The notes below the pieces were generated by a model that ran no database searches, had not been told where the DNA came from, and saw only the letters and a list, made by a program, of their open reading frames with translations. Below, in pieces: positions 57,760 through 64,000 of a DNA stretch of 64,000 nt (position 1 is its first letter; every line of letters starts with the position of its first letter). Source of the stretch: Meiothermus ruber DSM 1279 (GTDB taxonomy: Bacteria; Deinococcota; Deinococci; Deinococcales; Thermaceae); contig NC_013946.1 in the NCBI RefSeq assembly GCF_000024425.1, positions 1,922,001 through 1,986,000 of the forward strand, read 5' to 3'. A program made the translations under genes and the position numbers.

Positions 57760-58763
57760 GCAAGAGGTATCAGGTGCAAAAAGCGGGGCTCGAGGGCCAC
57801 CTCGAGCCACTGGCCTTCGGCAAGCTCGAGCTGGGCCTGTTTGTAGCGCGGCAGGAAGAAGTCCAGGCCCACCGCGCCCACCATCAGCTCGCCCCGCACC
57901 CGCAAACCCTGCGCGCGCAGGTTCCGTACCTGGCCTCGGATGCGGTTTTCAGGGCCGTCCTGGGTAAAAACTTCCTCCGGGCGAACCCCCAGCATCACCC
58001 GCTGCCCAACTGAAATGCCGTTTCGGCAGGGGGCTTTGAGGATGCCCAGGGGGGTTTGCACCTGCACCCATGCGCCATCCACAGCCAGAACCGTGCCCTC
58101 CAGAAGGTTACGAAAGCCCACCAGCCGGGCCACCTCGAGGCTCGCAGGACGGGCAAATATCTCTTCGGAGGTTCCCTGCTGGGCCAGCCCTGCTTTGGTC
58201 AACACGGCCACCCAGTCGGCCCGCTGGGCCAGCCAGTGGTCGTGCGAGGCCGCCAGGGTGGGTATCTGCAGCGATCTAAGGCGCTCCAGCACCCCTGCAA
58301 AAACCTCCTCCCGGGTCGCCGCATCCAGGGCACTGGTGGGCTCATCCAGCAATAGAATCTGGGGCTCGCGGGCCAGGGCCCGGGCCAGGGCCACCCGCTG
58401 CTGCTGCCCACCGGACATCTGGCGGGGGAAGCGCTCGGCCAGTTCGGCCATGCCCATCAGCTCGAGGTAGGCCAGGGCCTTCTTTTTGCGGGCCGGAGGG
58501 GGCAGGTGGGCCAGCGGAAAGGCCACGTTCTGCCAGGCCCGCAGGTGGGGAAACAGGGCCAGATGCTGGGGCAGGTAGCCCACCCTTCGCGCCTCGGCCC
58601 GCAGCCCGGCAAAGGGCTGGCCCCTGGCCGGAATCAGGCCGGCGATGGCCTTGAGCAGGCTGGTCTTCCCCACCCCGCTCTCGCCCAGCAGTACCGTAAA
58701 GCCCCGCACCTGCAGGCTGAGCTCGAGCTTTACCGGGTGCTCGAGGGCATACGCGATCTCCAC
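57756..58763 (-). CDS. modC: Molybdate ABC transporter ATP-binding protein
   Basis: 335-residue ATPase with Walker [10 protein letters not shown] near residue 28, signature MSGGQQQR near 115, Walker [13 protein letters not shown] near 135 and a C-terminal TOBE-like domain (LGVRPEEVF then [13 protein letters not shown]) that can bind the oxyanion. The GTG start at 58763 lies inside modB (34-base overlap). Tungstate or sulfate cannot be excluded. Confidence 0.88.
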   Translation of the reverse strand: MEIAYALEHPVKLELSLQVRGFTVLLGESGVGKTSLLKAIAGLIPARGQPFAGLRAEARRVGYLPQHLALFPHLRAWQNVAFPLAHLPPPARKKKALAYLELMGMAELAERFPRQMSGGQQQRVALARALAREPQILLLDEPTSALDAATREEVFAGVLERLRSLQIPTLAASHDHWLAQRADWVAVLTKAGLAQQGTSEEIFARPASLEVARLVGFRNLLEGTVLAVDGAWVQVQTPLGILKAPCRNGISVGQRVMLGVRPEEVFTQDGPENRIRGQVRNLRAQGLRVRGELMVGAVGLDFFLPRYKQAQLELAEGQWLEVALEPRFLHLIPLA

Positions 58764-59410
58764 ACGTCCTCCAGGGTTCGCACCAGGTACACCAGGGCAA
58801 AGCTCACCAAAAGCAAGACCCCCGAGGCCTCGGCGGCCCGCCCAAACTGCAGGGCCTGTACCTGATCGTAGATGTAAATGCTCACCATCTGGGTTTTGCC
58901 GGGAAGGCTGCCCCCCACCATCAGCACCACCCCAAACTCGCCCAGGATGTGGGCAAAAGCCAGAATGGAGCCCGACAGGATTCCCGGCCAGGTGATGGGC
59001 AGGATAACCTCGAGCCAGACCCGCCGCCAGCCCGCCCCCAGCGTTCGCGCGGTCTGAACCAAGTCCAGATCCAGGCTGCGAAAAGCCTCGCGGTAGCCGT
59101 TCAGGGCAAAGGGCAGGCTAAACAGCACCGAGCCCACCACCAGCCCCTCGAAGCGAAAAGCCCAGCTCACGCCCAAAAACTGCGCCAAAGGGCCGTTCTG
59201 CCCCAGGAGCAACAGCAGGTAAAACCCCAGCACCGTGGGCGGCAGGGTGAGGGGCAGCAGCACGATCGATTCCAGCACCCGCTTACCCCAGAAGCGCTTG
59301 TGGGCCAGCACCCAGCCCAGCGGCAGCCCTACAAAAAGCAGAATCAGGGTGCTGACCAGGCCGACCTCGAGGGTTAATCGCAGGGTCTGCCAGAACACAG
59401 GGTCGTTCAT
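58730..59410 (-). CDS. modB: Molybdate ABC transporter permease
   Basis: 226-residue permease with five or six helices and the EAA-type loop DLVQTARTLGAGWRRVWLEV near residue 117, followed by FAHILGEFGVVLMVGG, typical of ModB. Its ATG overlaps the modA stop (ATGA). It forms the channel for the oxyanion. Confidence 0.9.
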   Translation of the reverse strand: MNDPVFWQTLRLTLEVGLVSTLILLFVGLPLGWVLAHKRFWGKRVLESIVLLPLTLPPTVLGFYLLLLLGQNGPLAQFLGVSWAFRFEGLVVGSVLFSLPFALNGYREAFRSLDLDLVQTARTLGAGWRRVWLEVILPITWPGILSGSILAFAHILGEFGVVLMVGGSLPGKTQMVSIYIYDQVQALQFGRAAEASGVLLLVSFALVYLVRTLEDVWRSRMPSSTR

Positions 59411-60261
59411 GGGGCTGGCTTCTCTCCTGGCAGCAAAAACCCATATTTGCGCAACACCTGGTGGGCCTCGGCCGTGCCCATGTACTCGTAAAAACGCTGA
59501 ACCTCCGGGCGGTTCTGGCCGCGCAGAATTACGTAGGTTTGGTTAAGGCGTAGATGGCTGCTCAAAGGGGCCAGCCAGTACACACCTGCACGCTCCATGG
59601 CCTCGCTCTTGGCGAGGGACAGGGCCACCAGGCCAATGTTGGTGCTGGTCAGGGCCAGCTGGGCGGTCTGGGAGATGTTCTCGCCGTAAACAAATTCAAA
59701 GCCGGCCTTGCCCCGCCGCAAAAAGCCCAGGTCGTAGTAGGCCGCAATGCCGCCAGTCATCTCCTCCCACCTTACCGGGCGGGTTGAACGCAGCAGGCCA
59801 AAGTGCTCCAGAAGCGTCACCCCCGCGCGGCCATACGGGGCGTGCATCGGGTTGGCGATGGCCAGTTGGGTAATCCGAGGGTCGAGCAGTATACGCGGCC
59901 CAAGCCGCCGAGGATCCAGCCCTTGCTGAACCAGAGCATTGGAGGCCCAAATTACCAGACGACCCACCGCGTACAGGCGCAAAGTGCCCGGCTCCACACG
60001 CCCGGCCTGCTGTAGCTGCATCGGGAAGGCTTCATCCGCCGAGAAAAACATATCGGCCGGCAACCCCTGCATCAATTGGGTATAGAGTTTGCCCGAGGAA
60101 CCAAAGGTAAGCTCGACCCGCAGACCCGAATTCCTGAGTTCAAAGCGCTGCGCGATCTCGGTCAAGGCATACTGGAGGTCAGCCGCCGCCACCACCCGCA
60201 CCGTGTTTTGCGCCAGGCCAAGCCCCAGCAACCACAACCCCAAGCACAGCCAACGAATCAT
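59407..60261 (-). CDS. modA: Molybdate ABC transporter substrate-binding protein
   Basis: 284-residue exported binding protein. The signal peptide is about 17 residues, ending LGLAQN. VVAAADLQYALTEIAQRF and LTFGSSGKLYTQLMQG with GLPADMFFSADEAFP give the oxyanion-binding serines of the ModA family. The ATG at 60261 has GGAGG 5 bases upstream. An operator-like palindrome lies 15 bases further upstream. Confidence 0.92.
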   Translation of the reverse strand: MIRWLCLGLWLLGLGLAQNTVRVVAAADLQYALTEIAQRFELRNSGLRVELTFGSSGKLYTQLMQGLPADMFFSADEAFPMQLQQAGRVEPGTLRLYAVGRLVIWASNALVQQGLDPRRLGPRILLDPRITQLAIANPMHAPYGRAGVTLLEHFGLLRSTRPVRWEEMTGGIAAYYDLGFLRRGKAGFEFVYGENISQTAQLALTSTNIGLVALSLAKSEAMERAGVYWLAPLSSHLRLNQTYVILRGQNRPEVQRFYEYMGTAEAHQVLRKYGFLLPGEKPAP

Positions 60262-60275
60262 CTGGGCCTCCTTAT

Positions 60276-60317
60276 TAGTTACAGTGTAACTATATGGGCC
60301 CCGGCTTATTTAGACAA
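60276..60317 (-). promoter_or_regulatory. Promoter and operator of modABC
   Basis: On the minus strand -35 TTGTCT (60312-60317), 17-base spacer and -10 TATAGT (60289-60294) point at modA. A 17-base palindrome, TAGTTAC-ACT-GTAACTA (60276-60292), overlaps the -10 box and the start site, the expected place for a repressor, most simply the PadR-like protein encoded just upstream. Confidence 0.7.
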
Positions 60318-60854
60318 GGCCTGTCGTTGTGCCAGGAGTTGCTGGATAAACCCCAGGCTGGCCCTGGCCATCTCTATGCGCCACAGGATGGCTACCAGTT
60401 GGATGCGTTGGGCCGTTTGAAGGCGCTGCTGCAAATCCTCGAGGATGGCTTCAAAAACCCCTTCCTGGGCCCTCAACAGCGGCTCGAGGTCGTGCTCCAA
60501 GCGCAGCAAAAAAGCGATCTTCAACCGCAGATCCGAGCGGCCATGGCGCAGGCGCGTTACCGGGGTGTGCAGCCACCAGCGCGCGGCTTCCTGGCCCGCA
60601 AGGGTGGCCCTGTAGAGCGTTCGGGGTGGCCCGGCCTCGCCCTCCTCCTGCCGGATGGCCTCAATCAGCCCGCGGGCCTCGAGGTGCGCTAAAGCCCTGT
60701 AAACCTGCGTGCGCTGGATACGCCAGATCTCCCCCAGCTCACCGTTGGGAGCAAACAGCGCCGCAATGCGGAAGCCATGCGCTGGCTGCTCCAGCAAAGC
60801 AGCCAAAACCGCCCAGTCGGAGGTTGAGAGCCTGTGGACTGCTGCCGCACTCAC
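60306..60854 (-). CDS. PadR-like winged-helix regulator
   Basis: 182-residue transcription factor. The N-terminal winged helix runs from DWAVLAALLEQPAHGFRI through QVYRALAHLEARGLIEAI and RTLYRATLAG, and the C-terminal part (residues 110-180) is helical for dimerisation, the PadR layout. GTG start at 60854, with TAGGCT 6 bases upstream and TTGACA 19 bases further, again leaderless in form. It is directly upstream of modABC and no ModE is seen, so control of molybdate uptake is likely but unproven. Confidence 0.82.
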   Translation of the reverse strand: MSAAAVHRLSTSDWAVLAALLEQPAHGFRIAALFAPNGELGEIWRIQRTQVYRALAHLEARGLIEAIRQEEGEAGPPRTLYRATLAGQEAARWWLHTPVTRLRHGRSDLRLKIAFLLRLEHDLEPLLRAQEGVFEAILEDLQQRLQTAQRIQLVAILWRIEMARASLGFIQQLLAQRQALSK

Positions 60855-60922
60855 CCCTACAGCCTACGCAAGGCCATACCGGGGCTGTCAAACCCGGGGT
60901 TTCCGATGCAGCCACAATCGGG

Positions 60923-61363
60923 TCATTGCAAGCCCAGGGCTTTGCGGGCTTGGTGAACCTGGGCCGAGGTCAGGGTTTTGGCCCGCTGGGCCTTCACTTC
61001 GTCGGCGGTGAATGGTCTCTGGCCCGGCGGCAGCTTGTTGCCCCACTGGGTAGAGATGTGGTTAAGCAAGGCTGCCAGCTCAGCGTCGCTTAGCTGTCGG
61101 TAACCCGGCATGACCCCGTTGTACTTGCGCCCTTTTACGCTGATCTCACCACTCATGCCCCAGAGCAGGAGCTGGATAAGCCAGGTTCGGCCCCCTTTGG
61201 CCGCTAAAATCTCCGGAACATGCCCGGCCAACGGGGGAAACACCCCGGGGATGCCCGCGCCATTGGGTTGGTGGCAGCCCTGGCACTGCTGGTACAAAGC
61301 CGCGCCATTTTGCGCAAAAACCGGCAATAGCATCAGCATCAACACCGCTAACAATCGTTGCAT
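60923..61363 (-). CDS. c-type cytochrome (monoheme)
   Basis: 146-residue exported cytochrome. The signal peptide ends near residue 17 (MLLPVFAQ). CQGCH near residue 27 binds heme, and the Met in KYNGVMPGYRQLSD near 86 is the likely axial ligand. A basic C-terminal tail follows. It has GGAGG 7 bases before its ATG and follows a related cytochrome gene by 33 bases. The electron partner is unknown. Confidence 0.93.
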   Translation of the reverse strand: MQRLLAVLMLMLLPVFAQNGAALYQQCQGCHQPNGAGIPGVFPPLAGHVPEILAAKGGRTWLIQLLLWGMSGEISVKGRKYNGVMPGYRQLSDAELAALLNHISTQWGNKLPPGQRPFTADEVKAQRAKTLTSAQVHQARKALGLQ

Positions 61364-61396
61364 TCAACACCTCCTCGGCCCAGACCTCGAGCTTTT

Positions 61397-61849
61397 TTAC
61401 GGAACATTGATACGTGAGCGCAGGTCACCTATTTGTTGAGGGGTTGGGCGGCTGGTCGCATTGCGGGCGCTGCGCACCTCCGCTGCGGTGATAGGCCGGT
61501 GGTCGCGCGGCAGCAGTTTGTCGTTCCCCCAGGCGTTCAGGATGTAGTTGAGTATGCTGGCAATTTGCTCGTCGGATAGCTGGCCAAAAGCTGGCATCAC
61601 ACCGTTGTAGGTACTGCCTCTGACCCGCACCGGGCCCTGCATGCCAAACAGCATCACATTAATCAGGTGGGCCCGGCCCTCGGGGGTTTTTGCCAGCTCG
61701 GTGGCGTGGGCCGCCAGGGGCGGGAAGGCGCCCGGGCGCCCCTGCCCGTTGTCACCGTGGCAAAACGCACAGTTCTGCTGGTAAAGCTGGGGGCCCGACT
61801 GGGCCAGCGCCAGGCTGAGGACGGCTAGAAGCCCAAAGAGGTATCTCAC
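61397..61849 (-). CDS. c-type cytochrome (monoheme)
   Basis: 150-residue exported cytochrome with signal peptide MRYLFGLLAVLSLALA, heme motif CAFCH near residue 28 and STYNGVMPAFGQLSDEQIA near 80 with the Met ligand. It shares the layout and the YNGVMP and WGN(D)KL blocks with the next cytochrome, so the two are tandem duplicates that have diverged. No upstream partner gene indicates the donor or acceptor. Confidence 0.93.
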   Translation of the reverse strand: MRYLFGLLAVLSLALAQSGPQLYQQNCAFCHGDNGQGRPGAFPPLAAHATELAKTPEGRAHLINVMLFGMQGPVRVRGSTYNGVMPAFGQLSDEQIASILNYILNAWGNDKLLPRDHRPITAAEVRSARNATSRPTPQQIGDLRSRINVP

Positions 61850-61950
61850 ACCTCGAGTATAGCCCCACGCTGCCCAGCAAAAGTAAGTTTGCGTCCTGGC
61901 GGCCCTTAGGTTAAGCCAAGCTCAAGGCAATCCAGTGCTCAGCCCCACCG

Positions 61951-62976
61951 CTAACGGGATTTCACCTCGGCCCACACCTTGTTGAAGGCATCGGCCTGAT
62001 CGCCCAGGTCGGCGAGCAGCTCGAGGCGGGCCCTTATCTCCTCGCTGGGGTAGATGATGGGGTTGTCCTTTTCTTCAATCTGATCCATCGCCGCTGCCAC
62101 CGGTGTGGCATAGCCAATCGAGTTGGAGATCTGCGCGGCGATCTCGGGTTCCAGCAGGAAGTTGATGAACTTATAGGCCAGCTCGTGGTTGGGGCTCTTC
62201 TTGAGCACCACCAGGTTGTCCGTCCAGAGGGTGGCCCCTTCAACGGGAATCACATATTTGAGCTGGGGGTTCTCGGCCTGGGCCGCCAGAATATCCCCCG
62301 AGTAGGCAGGCCCCACGGCAATGTCACCCGCAATCAGGCGGTCGCGGATGCTGGTTCCACCGGCAAAGCCCTGCGAGCGCCGCTTGGCCTCGAGCAGAAG
62401 CTCCTGCACCTTGGCGAGCTTCTCCGGGTCGGTGGTGTTAACCGACTCCCCCTGGTATTTGAGAGCCGCCCCCATCATCTCGCGCATCTCGTCCAGCAGT
62501 AGGAAAGACCCCACTTGCTTGGCCGGATCAAAGATAACCGCCCAGCTTTCCACCGGCCCGCTCACCAGATCTTCGCGGTAGGCCAGCCCGGTGGTGCCCC
62601 ACTGGTACACCACGCTGTACCGGGCCCCCGGATCGAAGGCTGGATTGGCGAATTGGGGGTCGAGGTTCTGCAGGTTGGGAATTTTGCTCTTGTCGAGTTC
62701 CTGTAGGCTACCGGCTCGAGCCAGCGATCCCACCGTGTAGTCGGCGGTAATCAGCACATCGTACTCGGCATCGCCCCCTGCTTGCAGCTTGGAAAGCATG
62801 GCCTCGGGGGAGTCGTAGGTGTCCTCCACCACCTTGATGCCCTCACGCTTTTCGAACTCTTCAAGCACCTCCTTGGGCATGTAATCCGACCAGTTCAACA
62901 GGCGCAGCTCTTGCTTCTGCTGCCCACAACCGGCGATCAACAATCCCAGCAAAGCAATTACCCACACTCTGTTCAC
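61951..62976 (-). CDS. potD: Polyamine-type ABC transporter substrate-binding lipoprotein
   Basis: 341-residue lipoprotein with lipobox LIAGC (Cys17). ELRLLNWSDYMPKEVLEEFE after the linker, YDVLITADYTVGSLARAG and PAYSGDILAAQAENP near 220 match the spermidine/putrescine binding family. I choose the GTG at 62976, 6 bases after GGGAGG. It is the last gene of a potB-potC-potD set, with no ATPase gene in the window. Confidence 0.92.
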   Translation of the reverse strand: MNRVWVIALLGLLIAGCGQQKQELRLLNWSDYMPKEVLEEFEKREGIKVVEDTYDSPEAMLSKLQAGGDAEYDVLITADYTVGSLARAGSLQELDKSKIPNLQNLDPQFANPAFDPGARYSVVYQWGTTGLAYREDLVSGPVESWAVIFDPAKQVGSFLLLDEMREMMGAALKYQGESVNTTDPEKLAKVQELLLEAKRRSQGFAGGTSIRDRLIAGDIAVGPAYSGDILAAQAENPQLKYVIPVEGATLWTDNLVVLKKSPNHELAYKFINFLLEPEIAAQISNSIGYATPVAAAMDQIEEKDNPIIYPSEEIRARLELLADLGDQADAFNKVWAEVKSR

Positions 62977-62995
62977 GCTCAACCTCCCTCTACCA

Positions 62996-63775
62996 TTATG
63001 CGCGTTGTTTCCAGAACAGTGTCCCCAGCAACAGCACCAGAATTGTAATCCCTACCATCAAGGTAGAGAGCGCATGAATTTCTGGGCTTATCCCCAGCTT
63101 AACCGAGGAGTAAATGTACAGCGGCAGGGTGGTGGAACCCGGGCCAGCAGTGAAAAAGGTTACCACAAAGTCGTCAAGGGACAGGCTGAACGCCAGCAAA
63201 GCCCCGGAGATCACCCCCGGCATGATCAGGGGCAGTGTGACCTCGCGAAAGGTCAGCCAGGGGGTGGCCCCCAGGTCTTTAGCGGCTTCCTCCAGGGTGG
63301 GGTCAAGCAGCATCAACCGCGCCCGTACCACCAGGGTCACGTAGGCGATCTGAAAACTGATGTGCGCCAGGATGATGGTAAACAAGGACAAGCGGGGCCA
63401 GCCAATGGCATCGCGCACCACATCAAACAGCAAAAGCAGCGAGATACCCATCACCACATCCGGCACCACCACCGGCACATACAGCAAGTAGCGCAGGGCG
63501 TTTTGCCAGCGGAACCGGTAGCGCACCAACCCCACCGCCAGCAAGGTTCCCAGGATGGTCGAGACCGCGGTGGAGACCACCGCCACAATCAGGGTGTTGG
63601 TGAGGTACTCGAGGATTCTTTCGTTGTTGAACAGGCGGATATACCAGTCGAAGGTAAAGCCAGTAAAGCGCACCCCAAAACGGCTTTGGTTGAAGGAAAG
63701 CGCCACAATCACCGCTATGGGCAGGTACAAAAAGGCGAAAACCAACCAGGCGTGCACAGCCAGCCAGCGTTTCAT
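62996..63775 (-). CDS. potC: Polyamine-type ABC transporter permease PotC
   Basis: 259-residue permease with six helices. EEAAKDLGATPWLTFREVTLP near residue 172 is the EAA loop, preceded by YVPVVVPDVVMGISLLLLF. The ATG overlaps the potB stop (ATGA). Together with PotB it forms the channel for spermidine/putrescine or a similar compound. Confidence 0.93.
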   Translation of the reverse strand: MKRWLAVHAWLVFAFLYLPIAVIVALSFNQSRFGVRFTGFTFDWYIRLFNNERILEYLTNTLIVAVVSTAVSTILGTLLAVGLVRYRFRWQNALRYLLYVPVVVPDVVMGISLLLLFDVVRDAIGWPRLSLFTIILAHISFQIAYVTLVVRARLMLLDPTLEEAAKDLGATPWLTFREVTLPLIMPGVISGALLAFSLSLDDFVVTFFTAGPGSTTLPLYIYSSVKLGISPEIHALSTLMVGITILVLLLGTLFWKQRA

Positions 63776-64000
63776 ACCAGCTTGTCCAGTCCTTTCTCGC
63801 CCTGGGTTCGCGCGTAAAGCCACAAACCCAGCAGCACCATGGCCATAAGCACCATACTGACCGCGCTACCAAAAGCCCAGTTCTGCGCGGAACCAAACTG
63901 GAGCTGAATCAGGTTGCCCACCAGGGTCACCTTGCCCCCGCCCAGCAGGTCGGCAATGACGAAGGTGCCCACCGCCGGGATGAACACCAGCAAGAAGCCG
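63772..64000 (-). CDS. potB: Polyamine-type ABC transporter permease PotB (partial, cut by right edge)
   Basis: C-terminal 75 residues of a permease, open to the right edge. FIPAVGTFVIADLLGGGK and NLIQLQFGSAQNWAFGSAVS are the conserved end of PotB, followed by the last helix and the tail TQGEKGLDKLV. Only the 3' end can be described. Confidence 0.9.
   Translation of the reverse strand, partial: GFLLVFIPAVGTFVIADLLGGGKVTLVGNLIQLQFGSAQNWAFGSAVSMVLMAMVLLGLWLYARTQGEKGLDKLV

Overview
The window reads as one stretch of a GC-rich chromosome from a member of the Thermaceae, most likely Meiothermus or a close relative. The evidence is the 14-gene complex I operon whose subunit lengths and cluster ligands track the Thermus Nqo proteins, a GC content that looks to be in the mid 60s percent, frequent GTG starts, several genes that look leaderless (a -10 hexamer about 6 nt before the start codon), and a heat-shock HAIR element in front of lon. 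I see no tRNA, rRNA, CRISPR array, insertion sequence or phage gene. No gene-free stretch exceeds 300 bases.

Layout. 1-15163 (minus): nuoA to nuoN, with a NuoN that continues into tandem Ig-like repeats and runs off the left edge. 15417-16943 (minus): a PaaK-like AMP-forming ligase and a small zinc-ribbon protein. 17075-28326 (minus): one long catabolic operon for pyrimidines (preT, preA, hydA, a 50-residue membrane protein, a LysE exporter, an NMT1/THI5-type ABC transporter, a carbamoyl-amino-acid hydrolase and a PucR regulator) behind a strong promoter and two dyads. 28421-31454 (plus): two small leaderless genes, then lon with a HAIR operator and a terminator. 31494-34604 (minus): proton-translocating transhydrogenase pntAA-pntAB-pntB plus a small unknown gene. 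34690-37981 (plus): SDR, aldo/keto reductase, phosphohexomutase. 38153-41458 (plus): a secreted protein, then a four-gene operon with a type III polyketide synthase and an isoprenylcysteine-methyltransferase-like enzyme. 41455-48126 (minus): ilvB-ilvN-ilvC-leuA-cimA, controlled by a newly spotted 24-codon branched-chain leader peptide and attenuator, with a second terminator inside the operon. 48130-54473: YpdA-type reductase, alpha/beta hydrolase, an Ate/Bpt-type aminoacyl-tRNA-protein transferase, an FdhF/YdeP molybdoenzyme with FdhD, and a YlxP-like protein. 54484-57759: a broken DUF4342 gene, a thiolase, a 34-residue membrane protein, RodA and TatA. 57756-60854 (minus): a PadR-like regulator and modABC, with a palindrome over the mod promoter. 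60923-64000 (minus): two tandem small c-type cytochromes and a polyamine-type ABC transporter cut by the right edge.

How the parts fit. Much of the window is respiratory and redox metabolism: complex I, transhydrogenase, cytochromes c, a molybdenum enzyme with molybdate uptake and FdhD, and TatA. The pyrimidine operon could supply a complete reductive uracil/thymine degradation route with its own importer. The ilv/leu/cim operon makes branched-chain amino acids and is tuned by translation of its own leader.

Most notable: the NuoN-Ig-like fusion, loss of all four N7 cluster ligands in NuoG, the branched-chain leader peptide, the HAIR element at lon, the type III PKS operon, and several overlooked small membrane proteins.
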